Source: Lytechinus variegatus (Eukaryota > Echinodermata > Echinoidea > Temnopleuroida > Toxopneustidae). Taken from it: DNA of 64,000 nt. Below the pieces are notes generated by a model, which did no database searches, was not told where the DNA came from, and saw only the letters and a list, made by a program, of their open reading frames with translations. Of the stretch, positions 1 through 11,600 are shown in pieces (the stretch's first letter is position 1; every line of letters begins with the position of its first letter). The stretch lies in NCBI RefSeq assembly GCF_018143015.1, contig NC_054743.1:64695244-64759243 (forward strand), given 5' to 3'. Position numbers and translations under genes: made by a program.

Positions 1-452
1 TATACCAGTAAAACATTTTCTCTGCAGACAATCTGTAAAGTATAAGGGCAATAGTCTGTCACATTCTACAATATCTTGCAATTTGTAAAAAAAAAAAGAG
101 GAGATAAGTATTTTTTTTTTGGGGGGGTGTTCACACTTACAAGTCTTTTCTGCCTTATTTCACTTGTACATGTACATTTTTATGTCCCCAGCCCCCATGA
201 TTGTGGAACCCCAGTGCATATGTACATGTACCCCTTGCCCCCTCTCTGCATAGAAAAATAGAAACATAATTATGTAATCAAGAAATCAGAAATATTGCCC
301 ACACTACTCAGACAATGTGATCTTAGCTTAGTCAATATTTATCCCAAAACTCCCAACCCATTTAACTGGAAAATGGTTATGATTTTGCTACAAAAAACAA
401 AAACAGGGGAGAAAAAGGAAAACTACAGTACTAGTATATTGAAATAAGAGAT
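1..452. other. Flank with no recognisable gene
   Basis: AT-rich sequence with a short A run, T run and G run near positions 87-127. No ORF here shows family similarity or splice context. It may be intergenic or an intron of the leftward acyltransferase gene. Confidence 0.4.
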
Positions 453-728
453 CTGGGCCCCGTCTTACAAATAGTTGCGATTGATCCGATCGATCGCAAC
501 TATGGACAGCCAGCAATGTCAATATCTGTTATGCATGTTTGTTCAAAATATTTTCTAGCTATGATGTATATTCATGCATTCATCGTTGTCTTGAAAATTC
601 ACCGTGCTTCTCTTTGTTTACAAAAGACATTGTGCACATTTCCTGTAGAAAAAATTATGACACTGATGGATTTCCATAGAGTTGCAATTGATTGGATCAA
701 TCGTAACTCTTTGTAAGATAGGGCCCAG
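453..728. mobile_element. MITE with CTGGGCCC terminal inverted repeats
   Basis: The left end reads CTGGGCCCCGTCTTACAAAT and the reverse complement of the right end reads CTGGGCCCTATCTTACAAAG. The homology continues into a shared GTTACGATTGATC-like block, giving inverted arms of about 45 bp around a unique centre. It has no coding capacity. I see no clear target-site duplication, so the superfamily is left open. Confidence 0.7.
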
Positions 729-802
729 TATGGAAGAAACAGCACATTCATTCCTCGAAATTCAAAATGGTTGGGAAATCTAGTGTATCCCCACACCAGC
801 TA

Positions 803-1205
803 TTAAAGAGAAATTCCAGTAGTTGCAGTAAACACTGATTTCATGAGAAAGTCTGTAAAACAAGGCTTAATTGTCAGTATATCATCGAGGATCTAGATCT
901 GGTACAGTTACATTAACTGAACTTTGTGAAATCTTGAAATCTACGATGAAAAATGTTCACACCGAAGATCCCCAACACAGATAAGCGCACGTGGGACAAT
1001 GTATAATTATTGCTTAGAGCGTCGGGCCCGACGCCCTACCCGAATCCTGTGCTTATTTGCTGATTTCTCAGCAATTACACAATTTATTCCAGAATCCTTT
1101 GGCACATGCGTTTTATTTATATAAACAGACACTTTGGTGGTAATTTCATTGGATTCTGTACGAACTCATTTTGATATCTTTACCAAAACTAGCATTTACC
1201 TTTAA
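803..1205. mobile_element. TTAA-bounded MITE with central GC palindrome, copy 1
   Basis: A second copy lies at 47092-47490, near-identical along its length. Each copy starts TTAAAG and ends CTTTAA, with imperfect inverted termini (AAATTCCAG against AAATGCTAG). The centre holds the perfect palindrome GCGTCGGGCCCGACGC. It has no ORF, so it is a non-autonomous element. The flanking TTAA or TA could be the target duplication. Confidence 0.7.
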
Positions 1206-1735
1206 AGTCAATATTGTACATGTAATGTAATTATCCCCGCCCCTCCCCTCCCTCAATATAGGTCAGATCGTAGGAGATTAATATTTCATGACGTGAAAAC
1301 TTGAGGAGCATTGCCAGATTTCAAACCATGAAATTGACCTTTAATATTCAAGAAAAAATAGGTCAAATCAATACAAGTTAGCTCAACATGTATATCCACA
1401 GTGCAAGATACAGGAATTCCAATCAAATTTGTGAGGATAAGAATCTTTATCTGAAGTGCAATAGGAAGATAAATTCAGACAATAGGAGACCAAAGTACGA
1501 TTGCATCATTTCTTAGCCTACTACACTGAAAACACAATGCACATAATGTACTGTACTGTAGCCACAGCTACTCAGGATATACTGGCCTGAACTCTACATC
1601 CAGTTCAACTTTATAGGCCAAGGTCATAAGTCTGAGCTAGAATTATGGGAAGCTGAAATAAATATCACAATTTTGCATACAGTATCTTTAATATGTTAAT
1701 ATGCTCATTACAATAATGGTTCGGAAAACTATTCC

Positions 1736-1940
1736 AGAGCTGCCAACCTGAAAAGGAACATTTCAGTATTTTTGAAGCAGAAAATCAGTATTTCGGTGAG
1801 GAAATCAGTATTTTCCAAAAAATACCATAGGACCACACATACAACTGAAACTTTAGAAATCAGTATTTTACATGAAACTATCAGTATTCTTCTCACTTTT
1901 CAGTACTAAATACTGAAAATCGGTACTACTTGGCAGCTCT
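1736..1940. mobile_element. hAT-like MITE, 205 bp
   Basis: The termini are AGAGCTGCCAA and TTGGCAGCTCT. They are flanked by ACTATTCC on the left and GCTATTCC on the right, which match at 7 of 8 bases. An 8-bp target duplication is the hallmark of hAT elements. The interior is AT-rich with repeated CAGTATTT words and is non-coding. Confidence 0.65.
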
Positions 1941-2255
1941 GCTATTCCAGACAGCTGTGAATGATTTGAACATCATTTCAAATGAGTTCATAAAATGAAA
2001 TAAAATTGTTCTAAATAAGAGAGATTTGAGTCTAATTCAGTTTCCATAGCCAAGCCAGAACTTTAGACTAATTAAACTAGAGTTTTAGGATTCAGGCCAT
2101 TGTGTTCAAAAGTTCCATTCATCCTTGTATTGATTTAAAAGCATCCTGAATTTGTGCTACACTCTTGCTACACTCTTGGTAAAATAAATTGTGGCAAAGA
2201 ACAATCTCTAGACACAATAATAATAATGACAATAATAATATATCTTGAGTATGAG

Positions 2256-2505
2256 GAAGCGCGATAGCTCAGTCAGCAGAGCAGGGGATTTGTATTCCGG
2301 TGACCCGGGTTCGATTCCCACTTGGTGCGCTAGTGCCCTTTGGTAAGGCATTAATTCTCAGTACCAGGTCCTTCAGAGAGGACCTTAAGCCGTCGGTCCT
2401 CTGGTTGCTTGCTTACAAGCATTCATGCTTTCTTAGCAATCAGGTAAAAAAAAAATCACCACCAAATAATAATGATAATAATAATAAAGCTCTTTTACAG
2501 TGTAT
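2256..2505 (+). mobile_element. tRNA-derived SINE
   Basis: The 5' part (about 2260-2332) is tRNA-like. It has a GCGCGAT acceptor-like start, a D-arm/A-box-like TAGCTCAGTCAGCAGAGC and a canonical B-box GGTTCGATTCC. The T stem and part of the acceptor stem are mispaired, so it is unlikely to be a functional tRNA. A unique body with a GGTCCT/AGGACC stem follows, then an A-rich tail and TAA/TGA microsatellite. That tail is the usual SINE end. Confidence 0.75.
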
Positions 2506-3307
2506 CACATTATGACATGTGCTTCCAAATGATTTGAATATTATTACTCCAGGTTTTGGCGGCTGTAATTACATGTACATGTATTTACAGCACACACACA
2601 CTTCAAGGAATTCATCCCTTCAAGGAATACAATTCCCACCGGCCGTAATTATTTACAGCTCACGTGCACTTCAAGGAATTAATTTCTGCCAGGTAACCAT
2701 TTACCTCACCAGGGTTGACACTCCTGAACACTCCATAAAACGTATGATTTCTTCTCGGATCAGCCGAGAACTTCACAGACCATGTAATACTTTGTTGAAT
2801 CTATTGACACAACATAACTCATGACATCAACCTGACCCCCTTTTAAAGATAGCCTCTTTACACTGGCCTCTATGAAAATGATTTTCACAATTCAGCATTG
2901 ATCATCAAGTACAAGTACCTGGCCAACTGGCAAGCATATCAGGGTGGGTCTATTTTTGTGACATAAATATACCGTAACTAAAAAACTATGAAAAAAAATG
3001 TATAAAAAACTTTTTTTAGGAGCGTGGTAGGAGCCCCGGCACAATCGCGCTCCTCAAAAATGAAGGTCTGGGCTGTACAGCCACAAAAAAATTGAATCTG
3101 TTACCAAATCAACCACTAATAATATTCCAACTCTGGATTATTTTCTCATACACTGCTACTGATATACAAATCGTTGTGCCAGCTATCAGGGTATCTCTTT
3201 GCATTGGATATAAAAAAGTATACAATTTTGATACTAGCACTGCTTTTCACCATACGTACACAAAAAAATTAAAAAAACAATAAAATGTGGCATTCTGAAA
3301 TACTTAC

Positions 3308-6300
3308 AACACATGGATAGTGGAATGTTGTGATGTTCTTAAAATGGTTCACCAGGGATGTTTTATCTTTAGCGTAATCTCTGTTGACGAAAAGCTGCTC
3401 AGTGAGGTAGAAAGACCAACCAAAGAAAGGCACATACTTCAGCTCATTCTTCATCAGACTCTTTGCCCCCTATAAAAAGAGAGAGAAAATAGTTTTTATA
3501 ATAATAATATTCAACATTTATGTAGCACTTAATACAATGTTTCTAAGCGCAGCATATTATTACCCCAGGTTTAGCGCATTTACTCTGATCAGACACTCAA
3601 GCATTCAAGGAATTTCTTCCATGTACTGGGTTCCCATTTACTACACCTGGGTGGAGAGTGGCACATGAATAGAAACGCCTTGTCAGAGGATGCGAGTGCT
3701 GCAGGAGGATGCGAGTGCTGCAGGAGGATGAGAGTGCTGCAGAAGGATGTGAACCTGGGACCTTGTTTTTAGAGAAGTTGTGGCTCAGTGGATAATTCTC
3801 AGAACTTGTAAGCACAAGGTCCAGGATTCAAAGCAATTGCGTCCCTTGGCAAGGTGTGTATCTACATTTGCCACCCTCTACCCAGGAGTAATACCTGATA
3901 TGAAAAAATTCTTGAATGTTAGAGCATCTGATCAGGGGGTGGTGTAAAAGCCAAGGCAATAGTATGTCTACAGCCATTTATAGAATATCATATTGTATTT
4001 GAGACATGAAATCAAAGGGACTTCACACCGGGATATTTTAAAAAACAAACATTCATATGGCAAGCCATTTTATAATGTCAACCGATTTCTTAATATACAA
4101 CAAATTGCATTAATCCATGGCAATTCTTGACCAAGAAATAGATAATAAAAAAAACCAGCTTGCCAAAGGTATGCCTGCATTCGCTGAAAGTAAAACATTC
4201 TAGTATGACCGGAGATTATCTAATGAGGATTAAAGTTTATACAAGGAAATTCCTTGTGGATTAGGTGAACAATACAGCAACAGCCGTAACAGAAATGTAT
4301 CACAACCTTTGCAAAGTGTAACTTTCACTAAAAAAAAAGAGAAGGAAATGAGACGAAATGAATGTGTTTCTTTTTAATTCAAGTATCTATTTCCTTGAAG
4401 AATAATGAAATGAAAGATTTATAGCAAGTTGAAATGATTTCTGAATCTAGAATCACATATGAATTACAAATTAAATTATTAACACAAATCGTTATTACTA
4501 CGACAATGTTCAAGCAAATTTTCATCAATGCTCACTCTCCTTAATACATGCACACCAAAACAGGTCACTGCCAAAGTAATGCAAAGTTTAACACAGGAAA
4601 TAAAAGCCAACCTGGTGGGTGTTTCATAAAGCTGTTCTTAAGTTAAGAGCGACTTTAAGAACGACTGGTGATCCTTTCTTACGCGTAAACCATCGCCAAT
4701 GAACATTTTGGTTGTATGCCATTTACCACAAGAAAGCATCACCAGTCATTCTTAAAGTCGCTCTTAACTTACGAACAGCTTTATGAAACACCCACCTGGT
4801 GTATGCAATAAGGCAATGTAAATCTGAACCAACAGCGGAGCAATTCAATTGTGTCATAATGACTGAGATCTCTGTTGTGTTCAGACTATTTTCAGCAATC
4901 TTGGTTCTGCAGAATTGCATTTCAAAACCTACCTTTTAAGTATTTCTTGTTTGTGATTATAAAAGCATTTACAACAATACATGTACTTTGGATATCTGTG
5001 AAAAATTACCTCAATGGAACTGTAATTTTACCCATGGACCACAAATCGGTAATTCCCATAGACTTTGCCAACATTTTTGTAAAGTCACAATTCTTAGGAG
5101 AAAAGGGTTAAAGCCCCTTACACAATTGGTGGTGCAACTGCTTACAACAGTTGCAATTCTGTATATTGTGACCAAATGATCACAAACGATCGCATGAGCA
5201 ACTGCGAAAGCCCCTTTATACACGATGTGAACACAAGGAATAAGAACTCACTCTAAGCACATAACTCTATTAAGCTGCATGCATATGCCAGGTAACAAGC
5301 CAGTCTACTTTGAAAATCACGACCCTGGGGTGAGAATGATTGCTTGAAGTTTAAACACAATATTAAACAAGCTCTAGAGTAGAACATTTACCATTGCAGT
5401 CACAATACAACATTCACTACCATTTGAACTGTGGGGTCATCTCAGGAACAGTTCTGTGATTTGTTAAAGGACAAGTCCACCCCAACAAAAACTTGATTTG
5501 AATAAAAAGAGAAAAATTCAACAAGCATAACACTGAAAATTTCATCGAAATCGGATGTAAAATAAGAAAGTTATGACATTCTAAAGTTTTGCTTCATTTA
5601 AAAACAACAGTTATATGCACATCTCGGTCGGTATGCAAATGAGGGAACTGATGACATCACTCAATCACTATTTCTTTTTGTATTTCATTGTATAAAATAT
5701 TTTTATTTTCGCTTCATTGTCATGTGAAATGAAGTTTCATTCCTCCCTGAACACGTTCAATTCTATTATTTTAACAGTTTGTGCTTCAGGCAAGGAGGTC
5801 CTAATCATCAAATTCGTAAAAATTGAAATATTTCATAATTCAAACAATAAAAAACAAAAGAAATAGTGAGTGAGTGACATCATCGACTCTCTCATTTTGA
5901 TGTAACTGGCTCGTTCATATAACTATTTTGTTAAAAATAAGCGAAACTTTGAAATGTCATAACTTTCTTATTTTACATCCAACTTTGATGATATTTTCAG
6001 CATTGTGCTCGTCTGATTTTTCTCTATTGATTCAAATCAACATTTTTCTGAGGTGAACTTGACCTTTAAACCAAAGGAATAAGAACTCACCCTAAGTACA
6101 TTACACCTTTCTGCTATTTGCCAGGTGACGAGCCAGTCCACGTCTTGTCTGTGATTCAAGATCAGGACTACGTGCTCCTTTCCTATCAGGTCCAGTTCCT
6201 CATCTTTGATGTAGAGATGGACCTCCGATCCAGACCAGTAGTCAATCAGCCACAACGGCTCTAATAAAAGACACAATACAGAGATTACATTCCTGAGCAC

Positions 6301-8172
6301 TCTAACGGCCACTGCATACGTTATGACTGATCCACGATCCCAGTTTGGAACCAATCGCATGTGTGTCACTTTCTAAAAATATGAATGAAAAGTCTCTTTT
6401 AATTTGAGTTTTGATTTAACTGTAAGAATTCATACTGATATAAAAATTTTGGATGATCGCAAACCTTTATTTTGAAGAAGGTCAAATTACAATGTAATTT
6501 CAAATCGTAGCTAATCGTACAATTGCAATGACGTCATTACGATTTGATATTTAATTTGCTTTTATTCTAAGCATGATAGCATAGTCATAGATTTGAACAT
6601 AGGTATTCTTAGGTTGATTTACATGTAAAACATTACACAGTACGATATTCCATGTCTCAATATTAGCATCAGTTCTACTGTGTTCTATTGCAAAATCGGG
6701 TCACAGACCAGTCGTAAGGTGAGCGGTGGCCTTAACACATAGGTTTGCAATCAGCTGCAACCAGGTCTCTTGCAACACACTATATGATCGCTTCTCCACG
6801 ATCTGAAGATCGAAGACATCATGGTCGAGTGGTTCTGACATTATGTCTTGAGAGTCATGGGTTTGAAATCCAGCCATGGCATGATTTCCTTCAGCAAGAA
6901 ATTTACCATTGTGCTGCACTCAACCCAGGTGAGACAAATGGGTACCAAGAATGGATAATTCCTTGAATACACAGCACTGGAACCGGCAGCTCCAGGGTAA
7001 AAATAACGGTGCACCTAAGAATAGATTATTTCTATAGCAAAATATAAATTCATATTACAATCCGACCTCTCTTATCCTGACACATTGGGTTCAGCACCGA
7101 TCCGGATAAGGGATTTATCCAAATCTGGGAGACCCAATATTATTACACACAGCTGCCTCCCCAACGACGGTAGCTACACATAATCTTTTGTAGTGGGCGT
7201 GCAGACAGTATTCATTGCAGTGTCAATGCAAATTATATGTGGTGTTTTTACGGAAATGAAATTGATTGATGGCCAAAACTATTGGATAATTTACCTGCTA
7301 TAAGAATAATTGAGGTATACATCAAGCGTACATGTACCGCGAAAGAAAGAGAATGACTTGATGAAACTAAGTTTTACAATTGGATCATCGCGGTGGGTAT
7401 CATAGCTTCGCAATGTCAGCCATTATTATACTGACTGTAGGCTCAAACATGATAGTTTGGTGCTGTTCGTATTGAGGCCTACAATGTAGCACTAGCTAGC
7501 GAGACATGTGTTGTTTTTTCCCACAGGAAATAAAAAGAGAACGTGATGAAATGTTCGCGCTGCACCCTGATTTACTAGAAAATTATCCTGTCTAAGTTCT
7601 TTCAGTGATTTGGGTGAGATAATTTCATGAAAAATGTGGTTGTAGGTAGACTATTTTGAAAAATATATGTAATCAAAGTGAGTTTGAGTAGTCCTTGAGT
7701 TTCCAACATACTAGATTGAATTGGAAAAAAAAATCTTGGCTAGTGTGTGTCCAGATAAAAGAGAGATCCGGATAAGAGGAGGCCGGATAAGAGAGGTCGG
7801 ACTGAATTACAATGGTTCTTGTATTCTCATCTACGTTTTTATTGTGTGACATAAATGTTCATGTACATGTATTGCTGTAATTATTATTCTTGGGGCAAGT
7901 ATACTTCAATTTTCCACTTAAAGTGACCTTCCAGAAAGGCTTTCTGTTTGAGAATGTATCAATCAAAGACAAATTCTTCATTGAAGTTCCTTACCATGCC
8001 ACATCAAAGCGATAATGAGGCCATTGGCTTCCCTGTATAACCTCTTGCTGATCGGCCATAAAACCAGGGTGAAGCATTGGCACGTCGTGACAATGAGGGC
8101 ACTTATCACAAAGAGGCAGAAGAACCAGATGTGGACCAGGCCAGAACTCTTGATGGAAGATACTAGGCCCAT
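3308..8172 (-). CDS. 1-acyl-sn-glycerol-3-phosphate acyltransferase (AGPAT3/4-like), 5' part
   Basis: Lysophosphatidic acid acyltransferases add an acyl group at sn-2 of LPA to make phosphatidic acid in the ER membrane. Three coding exons are visible: 7995-8172 (start ATG at 8172), 6091-6260 and 3308-3469, with GT-AG borders and matching phases (1, then 0, then 0). Exon 1 encodes a hydrophobic segment and the family-typical LVLWPISKRLYR. Exon 2 holds the catalytic NHX4D box as NHRQDVDWL after KEHVVLIL. Exon 3 begins GAKSLMKNELKYVPFFGWSF, matching the conserved KxELxYVPxxGW block. The EGTR motif and the rest of the protein must lie left of position 1. AGPAT3/4 fits better than AGPAT5 by the N-terminal segment. 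Exact orthology is inference. Confidence 0.85.
3490..3840. repeat. SINE-like dispersed repeat with a 19-20 bp minisatellite
   Basis: The segment has words shared with other SINE copies in the window (TATTATTACCCCAGG, ACACCTGGGTGGAG). Between about 3677 and 3745 there are three tandem copies of AGGATGCGAGTGCTGCAGG with small changes. The right part contains a tRNA-like TGGCTCAGTGGATAATTCTC. It lies at the 5' end of the intron between AGPAT exon C and the exon upstream of it. Confidence 0.5.
4617..4793. mobile_element. Hairpin MITE, 177 bp, with 7-bp target duplication
   Basis: The left arm GGGTGTTTCATAAAGCTGTT pairs with the right arm AACAGCTTTATGAAACACCC, and the complementarity continues for most of the element. 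ACCTGGT directly flanks both ends (4610-4616 and 4794-4800). A diverged relative sits at 19328-19483. It lies in an AGPAT intron. Confidence 0.8.
5231..5330 (-). pseudogene. Decayed duplicate of the AGPAT catalytic exon
   Basis: On the minus strand this stretch repeats the 3' half of the exon at 6091-6260, including the donor region GAGTGAGTTCTTATTCC. In frame it reads VDWLVTWHMHAA and then two stops, against VDWLVTWQIAER in the live exon. A deletion removes the Asn-His of NHX4D. It therefore looks like a dead tandem exon duplication within the intron. Confidence 0.65.
5467..6066. mobile_element. TA-flanked AAGGTCAAGTCC MITE, copy 1
   Basis: A 600-bp element starting AAGGACAAGTCCACC and ending with the complement GTGAACTTGACCTT, flanked by TA on both sides. 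Terminal arms of about 130 bp are inverted, including the paired blocks CTGAAAATTTCATC and GATGATATTTTCAG. Related copies are at 21180, 36952, 39885 and 53637. There is no ORF. TA target use suggests Tc1/mariner-type mobilisation, which is inference. Confidence 0.8.
6091..6260 (-). CDS. AGPAT catalytic exon (NHX4D motif)
   Basis: A 170-nt exon with acceptor TTATTAG and donor AGG|GTGAGT. It encodes the NHRQDVDWLVTWQIAERC segment, where the His and Asp of HX4D are the catalytic pair of the PlsC-type acyltransferase fold. The MITE at 5467-6066 ends only 24 bp from its donor site. Confidence 0.85.
6775..7010 (+). mobile_element. tRNA-derived SINE, plus orientation
   Basis: It has a tRNA-like head containing GGTCGAGTGGTTCTGAC and a degenerate B-box GGGTTTGAAATCC. 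The body has AGCCATGGCATGATTTCCTT, then AACCCAGGTGAGACAAATGGGTACC. The body is the reverse complement of the SINE at 14229-14480. Confidence 0.6.
7011..7994. other. AGPAT intron 1 sequence with an internal inverted repeat
   Basis: Near 7065-7085 the sequence reads CCGACCTCTCTTATCCTGAC. Near 7765-7800 its complement appears in GGATAAGAGGAGGCCGGATAAGAGAGGTCGGA. The roughly 730-bp interval is therefore bounded by short inverted repeats, consistent with another non-autonomous element. Nothing coding is apparent. Confidence 0.5.
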
Positions 8173-10426
8173 TGTTGAAGGTACAGGTGGCAGAGGAAAG
8201 CACTATGAGAAGTGAAGGAAAAATAAGCCTTGGTCAGTCATTGGAATTATAAATTATGAAATAAGACAAAGTATGTTTGCTCAGTCTATTGACTACTGAC
8301 AGCCCTTTGCTGTTGCTGTCAGTGCCACCATGACACAGCATGGCTGTGATCCCTTATTGTATTACTTTAATAGAGGAAGGTAAAATGTTTTCCCTTGATC
8401 CTGATATAGCCTACTTGTGGTCAGACTTTGCCTTACAATGCAGATCTGCAGGGCACAAACATTTAGTTGCACGTTTTAATGAATTTTGATCGCTCGCATC
8501 ATTCAAGGCCCTATACACCGAAAAGAAACTTTGAATGATGTCCAGTCCAAAACCAAAACAATCAAGAGCTGTTCTCAACAAGCAACATGCCCAATACCTA
8601 ATGCAGCTAAAATTCAGATTGATTAATTAGATAGTGGAAACAAATCTATGCAAAAATTAATATAAATTTAGGGGGAGGTTTCCTACTGCAACAGCTACCA
8701 ACAATTATCATCGACAAAATACTCTACTTGCCAATGGCAATGCTTGTCTTGTAATTTTCAATTCCAGAATCCTTTAGTAGAGGCACTGGTCAGAAAATTG
8801 TGATCATCCCAGTTTACAGGGACTGTCTAAATTTTCAAAGATTTCTCCACAAAAGAAATCTAGGAAAGTTCATTCACCTGTCAAGTGCCGACATCAATCA
8901 AGTGCGCTAGTCAATGTAAACATATCAGGTTTCATAAGAAGATTATTGAAAGATGAGAAGTCGTGAAAAACAGACAGAAAACTGAATCTGTTTTTAGCAC
9001 TCTCATTCCTCGTAACTGCTGTCTATGTCCCGCAGGGATAAGTGAAAAAAATTCTCAATAAACAAGAACAATATCAATTTATTAAGATATGATTTGTCTT
9101 GGTTTATGAGGATATATATATCCTGGTTTTCTGGGACCATCCCAATTTTGGGACCAGCGCCTCTACTGACTTAAGTCTAATACCCCTTTCATACTGGCTT
9201 CTTCCCTTTTTCCCCGGCGATTTTCGCTGGCGAACTTCTCCTGCACACATTCCTCACTTCCCCGGCAAAGAGAAAAATGTGACCTTTTGCACTAACATCT
9301 CTTCCCCGGCAAAAGTCAACGTCCGTTTTGTTCAGGCGAAAGCAGGCTATTTTTTTTTTTCCGACATCGCAATATAGCAACGTTACTCGTTAGCCCAAGC
9401 CAAGCTGAACATGCTCGGCACGTAAATACAACGAACTTAAAGAAAATTGTAAACTCTCTTCTTATCGATTACAAAAGGTGTCGACAAAAGGGTTAAAAAT
9501 ACAACATATTTTGGAAAGATTATAAGCAAAACAAAACAAAACGCAGAGTATTTTCAATATTTTCAGTGCATTTGAGCATGTAAAAGATGCTTGAAAATAC
9601 ATTTAAACAAAGTATAACTTTGATTGATCAGCAATCCGCTTTATCATCGTGCAGAATCTTGGTTCATCTTCACGGCATTTCAGGCCTCAGCCTCAGGGAT
9701 ATGAAATTTATATCTGACATCATTGAAAGTGGAGAAGTTCACTGGTGAGTTTTCATATTGGCCTTTTCACCGGCGAACTTTTCCTGTGTATCTTTCATAC
9801 TGGACACTTTCCCCATCCCCTTGCTTGGCTTTGCCGGCGAACTTTGTTCAACAAACGGGTTCCCCAGGGAAAATCGCAGTATTGTTTGTCTTAATTTTGA
9901 CTCGACTCTAGCTAAAACTAAAAGCTAAATCAAGTCTCAGATAATTTTAACACTTATCAATCATTCATAAGATTCACAAAAACATCAACATGAATTTGTG
10001 AAGTGCATAGAAATTAAGGCAGCGCAGCTATGAATGATGTAGCAGAATTAAGCAGCGCAGCTTCTCGCATAACTCGACACCGCACTACAACTGGTGCACC
10101 ACGCCAGAGTTGGCCGCCTGGATTTATGCGAATCCCGCACGCAAGAGATTCAAACAGCAACGGAATTTCCCACACTCTCAGAGATCAAAATGATGATTTT
10201 ATTCATTGAGCAGTTAACAATAGCTTGTATGCCTCCTAACTGAGTAATTCAAATCTAAAATCACAATTAGAAATACTATAACATTTTAAAATTTGATTTT
10301 TAGACTTTAGTGTATTTACCTGGCACTATCGGACTCGTGAAACTACGGCCCTGCTAGCTAGCTGCCAACGTGATGTGAAGAACGCCCGCTACGATTTACA
10401 CGGCAATATAAACGGAATCGCTTTTT
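8173..10426. other. Upstream flank of the AGPAT gene, no gene recognised
   Basis: It should contain the AGPAT promoter and any 5' UTR exon, but neither could be fixed. At 9170-9330 and 9740-9860 there are repeated CTTTCATACTGG and CCCCGGCGAACTT words, probably remnants of one dispersed repeat. Short ORFs here show no family features. Confidence 0.4.
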
Positions 10427-10465
10427 TGGGGGGAGGGGGGTGGGCGGGGTTGGGGGTTGGGCCTT
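10427..10465 (+). other. G-quadruplex-forming tract
   Basis: It reads roughly GGGGGGAGGGGGG, TGGGCGGGG, TTGGGGGTTGGG: at least four G runs of three or more separated by one to two bases. This satisfies the usual intramolecular quadruplex pattern. It lies in intergenic DNA with no visible promoter beside it. Confidence 0.6.
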
Positions 10466-10684
10466 GGGCGACATTTGAGAAAGGAGCACTGCCACGGGAG
10501 TATCAACCTTTGGTATCAACAATACAAATAATAAGGAAGGGTTAGAAATTTGATCTGATGTACATAGGCCTGTAGGAGCCATTGAAGATACCCCCCCCCA
10601 AAAAAAAAGGGAGAAGAGATCGATAAAAGACAGCTAGAGAAAGAAATGAACATGAATAAAGGGTCTGTATCAAAAAGGAACATA

Positions 10685-11200
10685 AAAACCTGGGGGGGGG
10701 GGGCACTTACATTGATGGGTGGATACCATGCGCGACCAAAAAAACACGTAAAAAGGATGTCCTTTTCACGAAAGGGCACGTTACGTACACGTGATAAGGG
10801 TGTCAAAAACACAAAAATAATGAAAAAGGTATCTATTTCGCTAGGAAAATTACGTGTTTAGGGTCGAATTTGCGGGGATGATTAAACAAAATTAAAATGT
10901 TTTATAAAGGATGTCCTTTTTGCTCCAACACTACGTGTTTAGTTCTATTTGCGCGAGGTGTAGAAGGTGGGTTCGTACTAAACCAAATAAGGTAAAGCCG
11001 ACGACCGAAGGACCCGTAACAACAAAACATTCCTGTTCTTTAGGGGTTCATTTCAGGGAATATTTGCCAAGAGTATCGTTTTGTTTCCAATACTTGTTAA
11101 GGGTATGGTTTCACACGCCGATACTTATTTTCAGAACATGGAAATTGAGACCCCATGGTCGCGCATGGTATCCACTCGTGAATGGAAGTGGCCCCCGGGC
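10685..11200. mobile_element. MITE with GTGGATACCATGCGCGACC inverted termini
   Basis: Near 10710-10738 the left end reads GGGTGGATACCATGCGCGACC. Near 11157-11180 the right end carries the complement GGTCGCGCATGGTATCCACT. G- and C-rich stretches extend the terminal complementarity (GGGGGGCACTTACATT against the complement of AATGGAAGTGGCCCCC). Two internal AAAGGATGTCCTTTT blocks are shared. It is non-coding. Confidence 0.7.
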
Positions 11201-11600
11201 ATACAAAACAAAACACAGGGAAGGGTGGGAATAGTAGAGTGGTCAGAAAAGGAAATGTGCATTCTATAGCTCCTCCTTTTGTGTACGTACCATAGCACAT
11301 TTTTTTCTCGCTCAGTTTCCTAGTTTGTCATACAAAATCAGCCTCTTCACGGTTGGAGGGGGCTCCTAGATTGAGACTAAAGCATGCCCTCCCCCCCAAA
11401 AAAAAAATAATAATAATGAAATAATAATGAAATGAATAAAACAATTGGATATAATATATTATAGGGATCTTTCCGAAATATACAAATTCCACTTCTCTTG
11501 CTGACAAGCTTTAATCATTTATAAAATCTCTAAACCTTTACAAAATAGTTTTGGGCAGCGATGATTCTTTTTCCAGCCAATCTATCATTATCATGACAGG

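Noticed and set aside
2260-2332. Functional tRNA gene
   Set aside because: It has a good B-box and D-arm, but the T stem and part of the acceptor stem do not pair, and it continues into a SINE body and tail.
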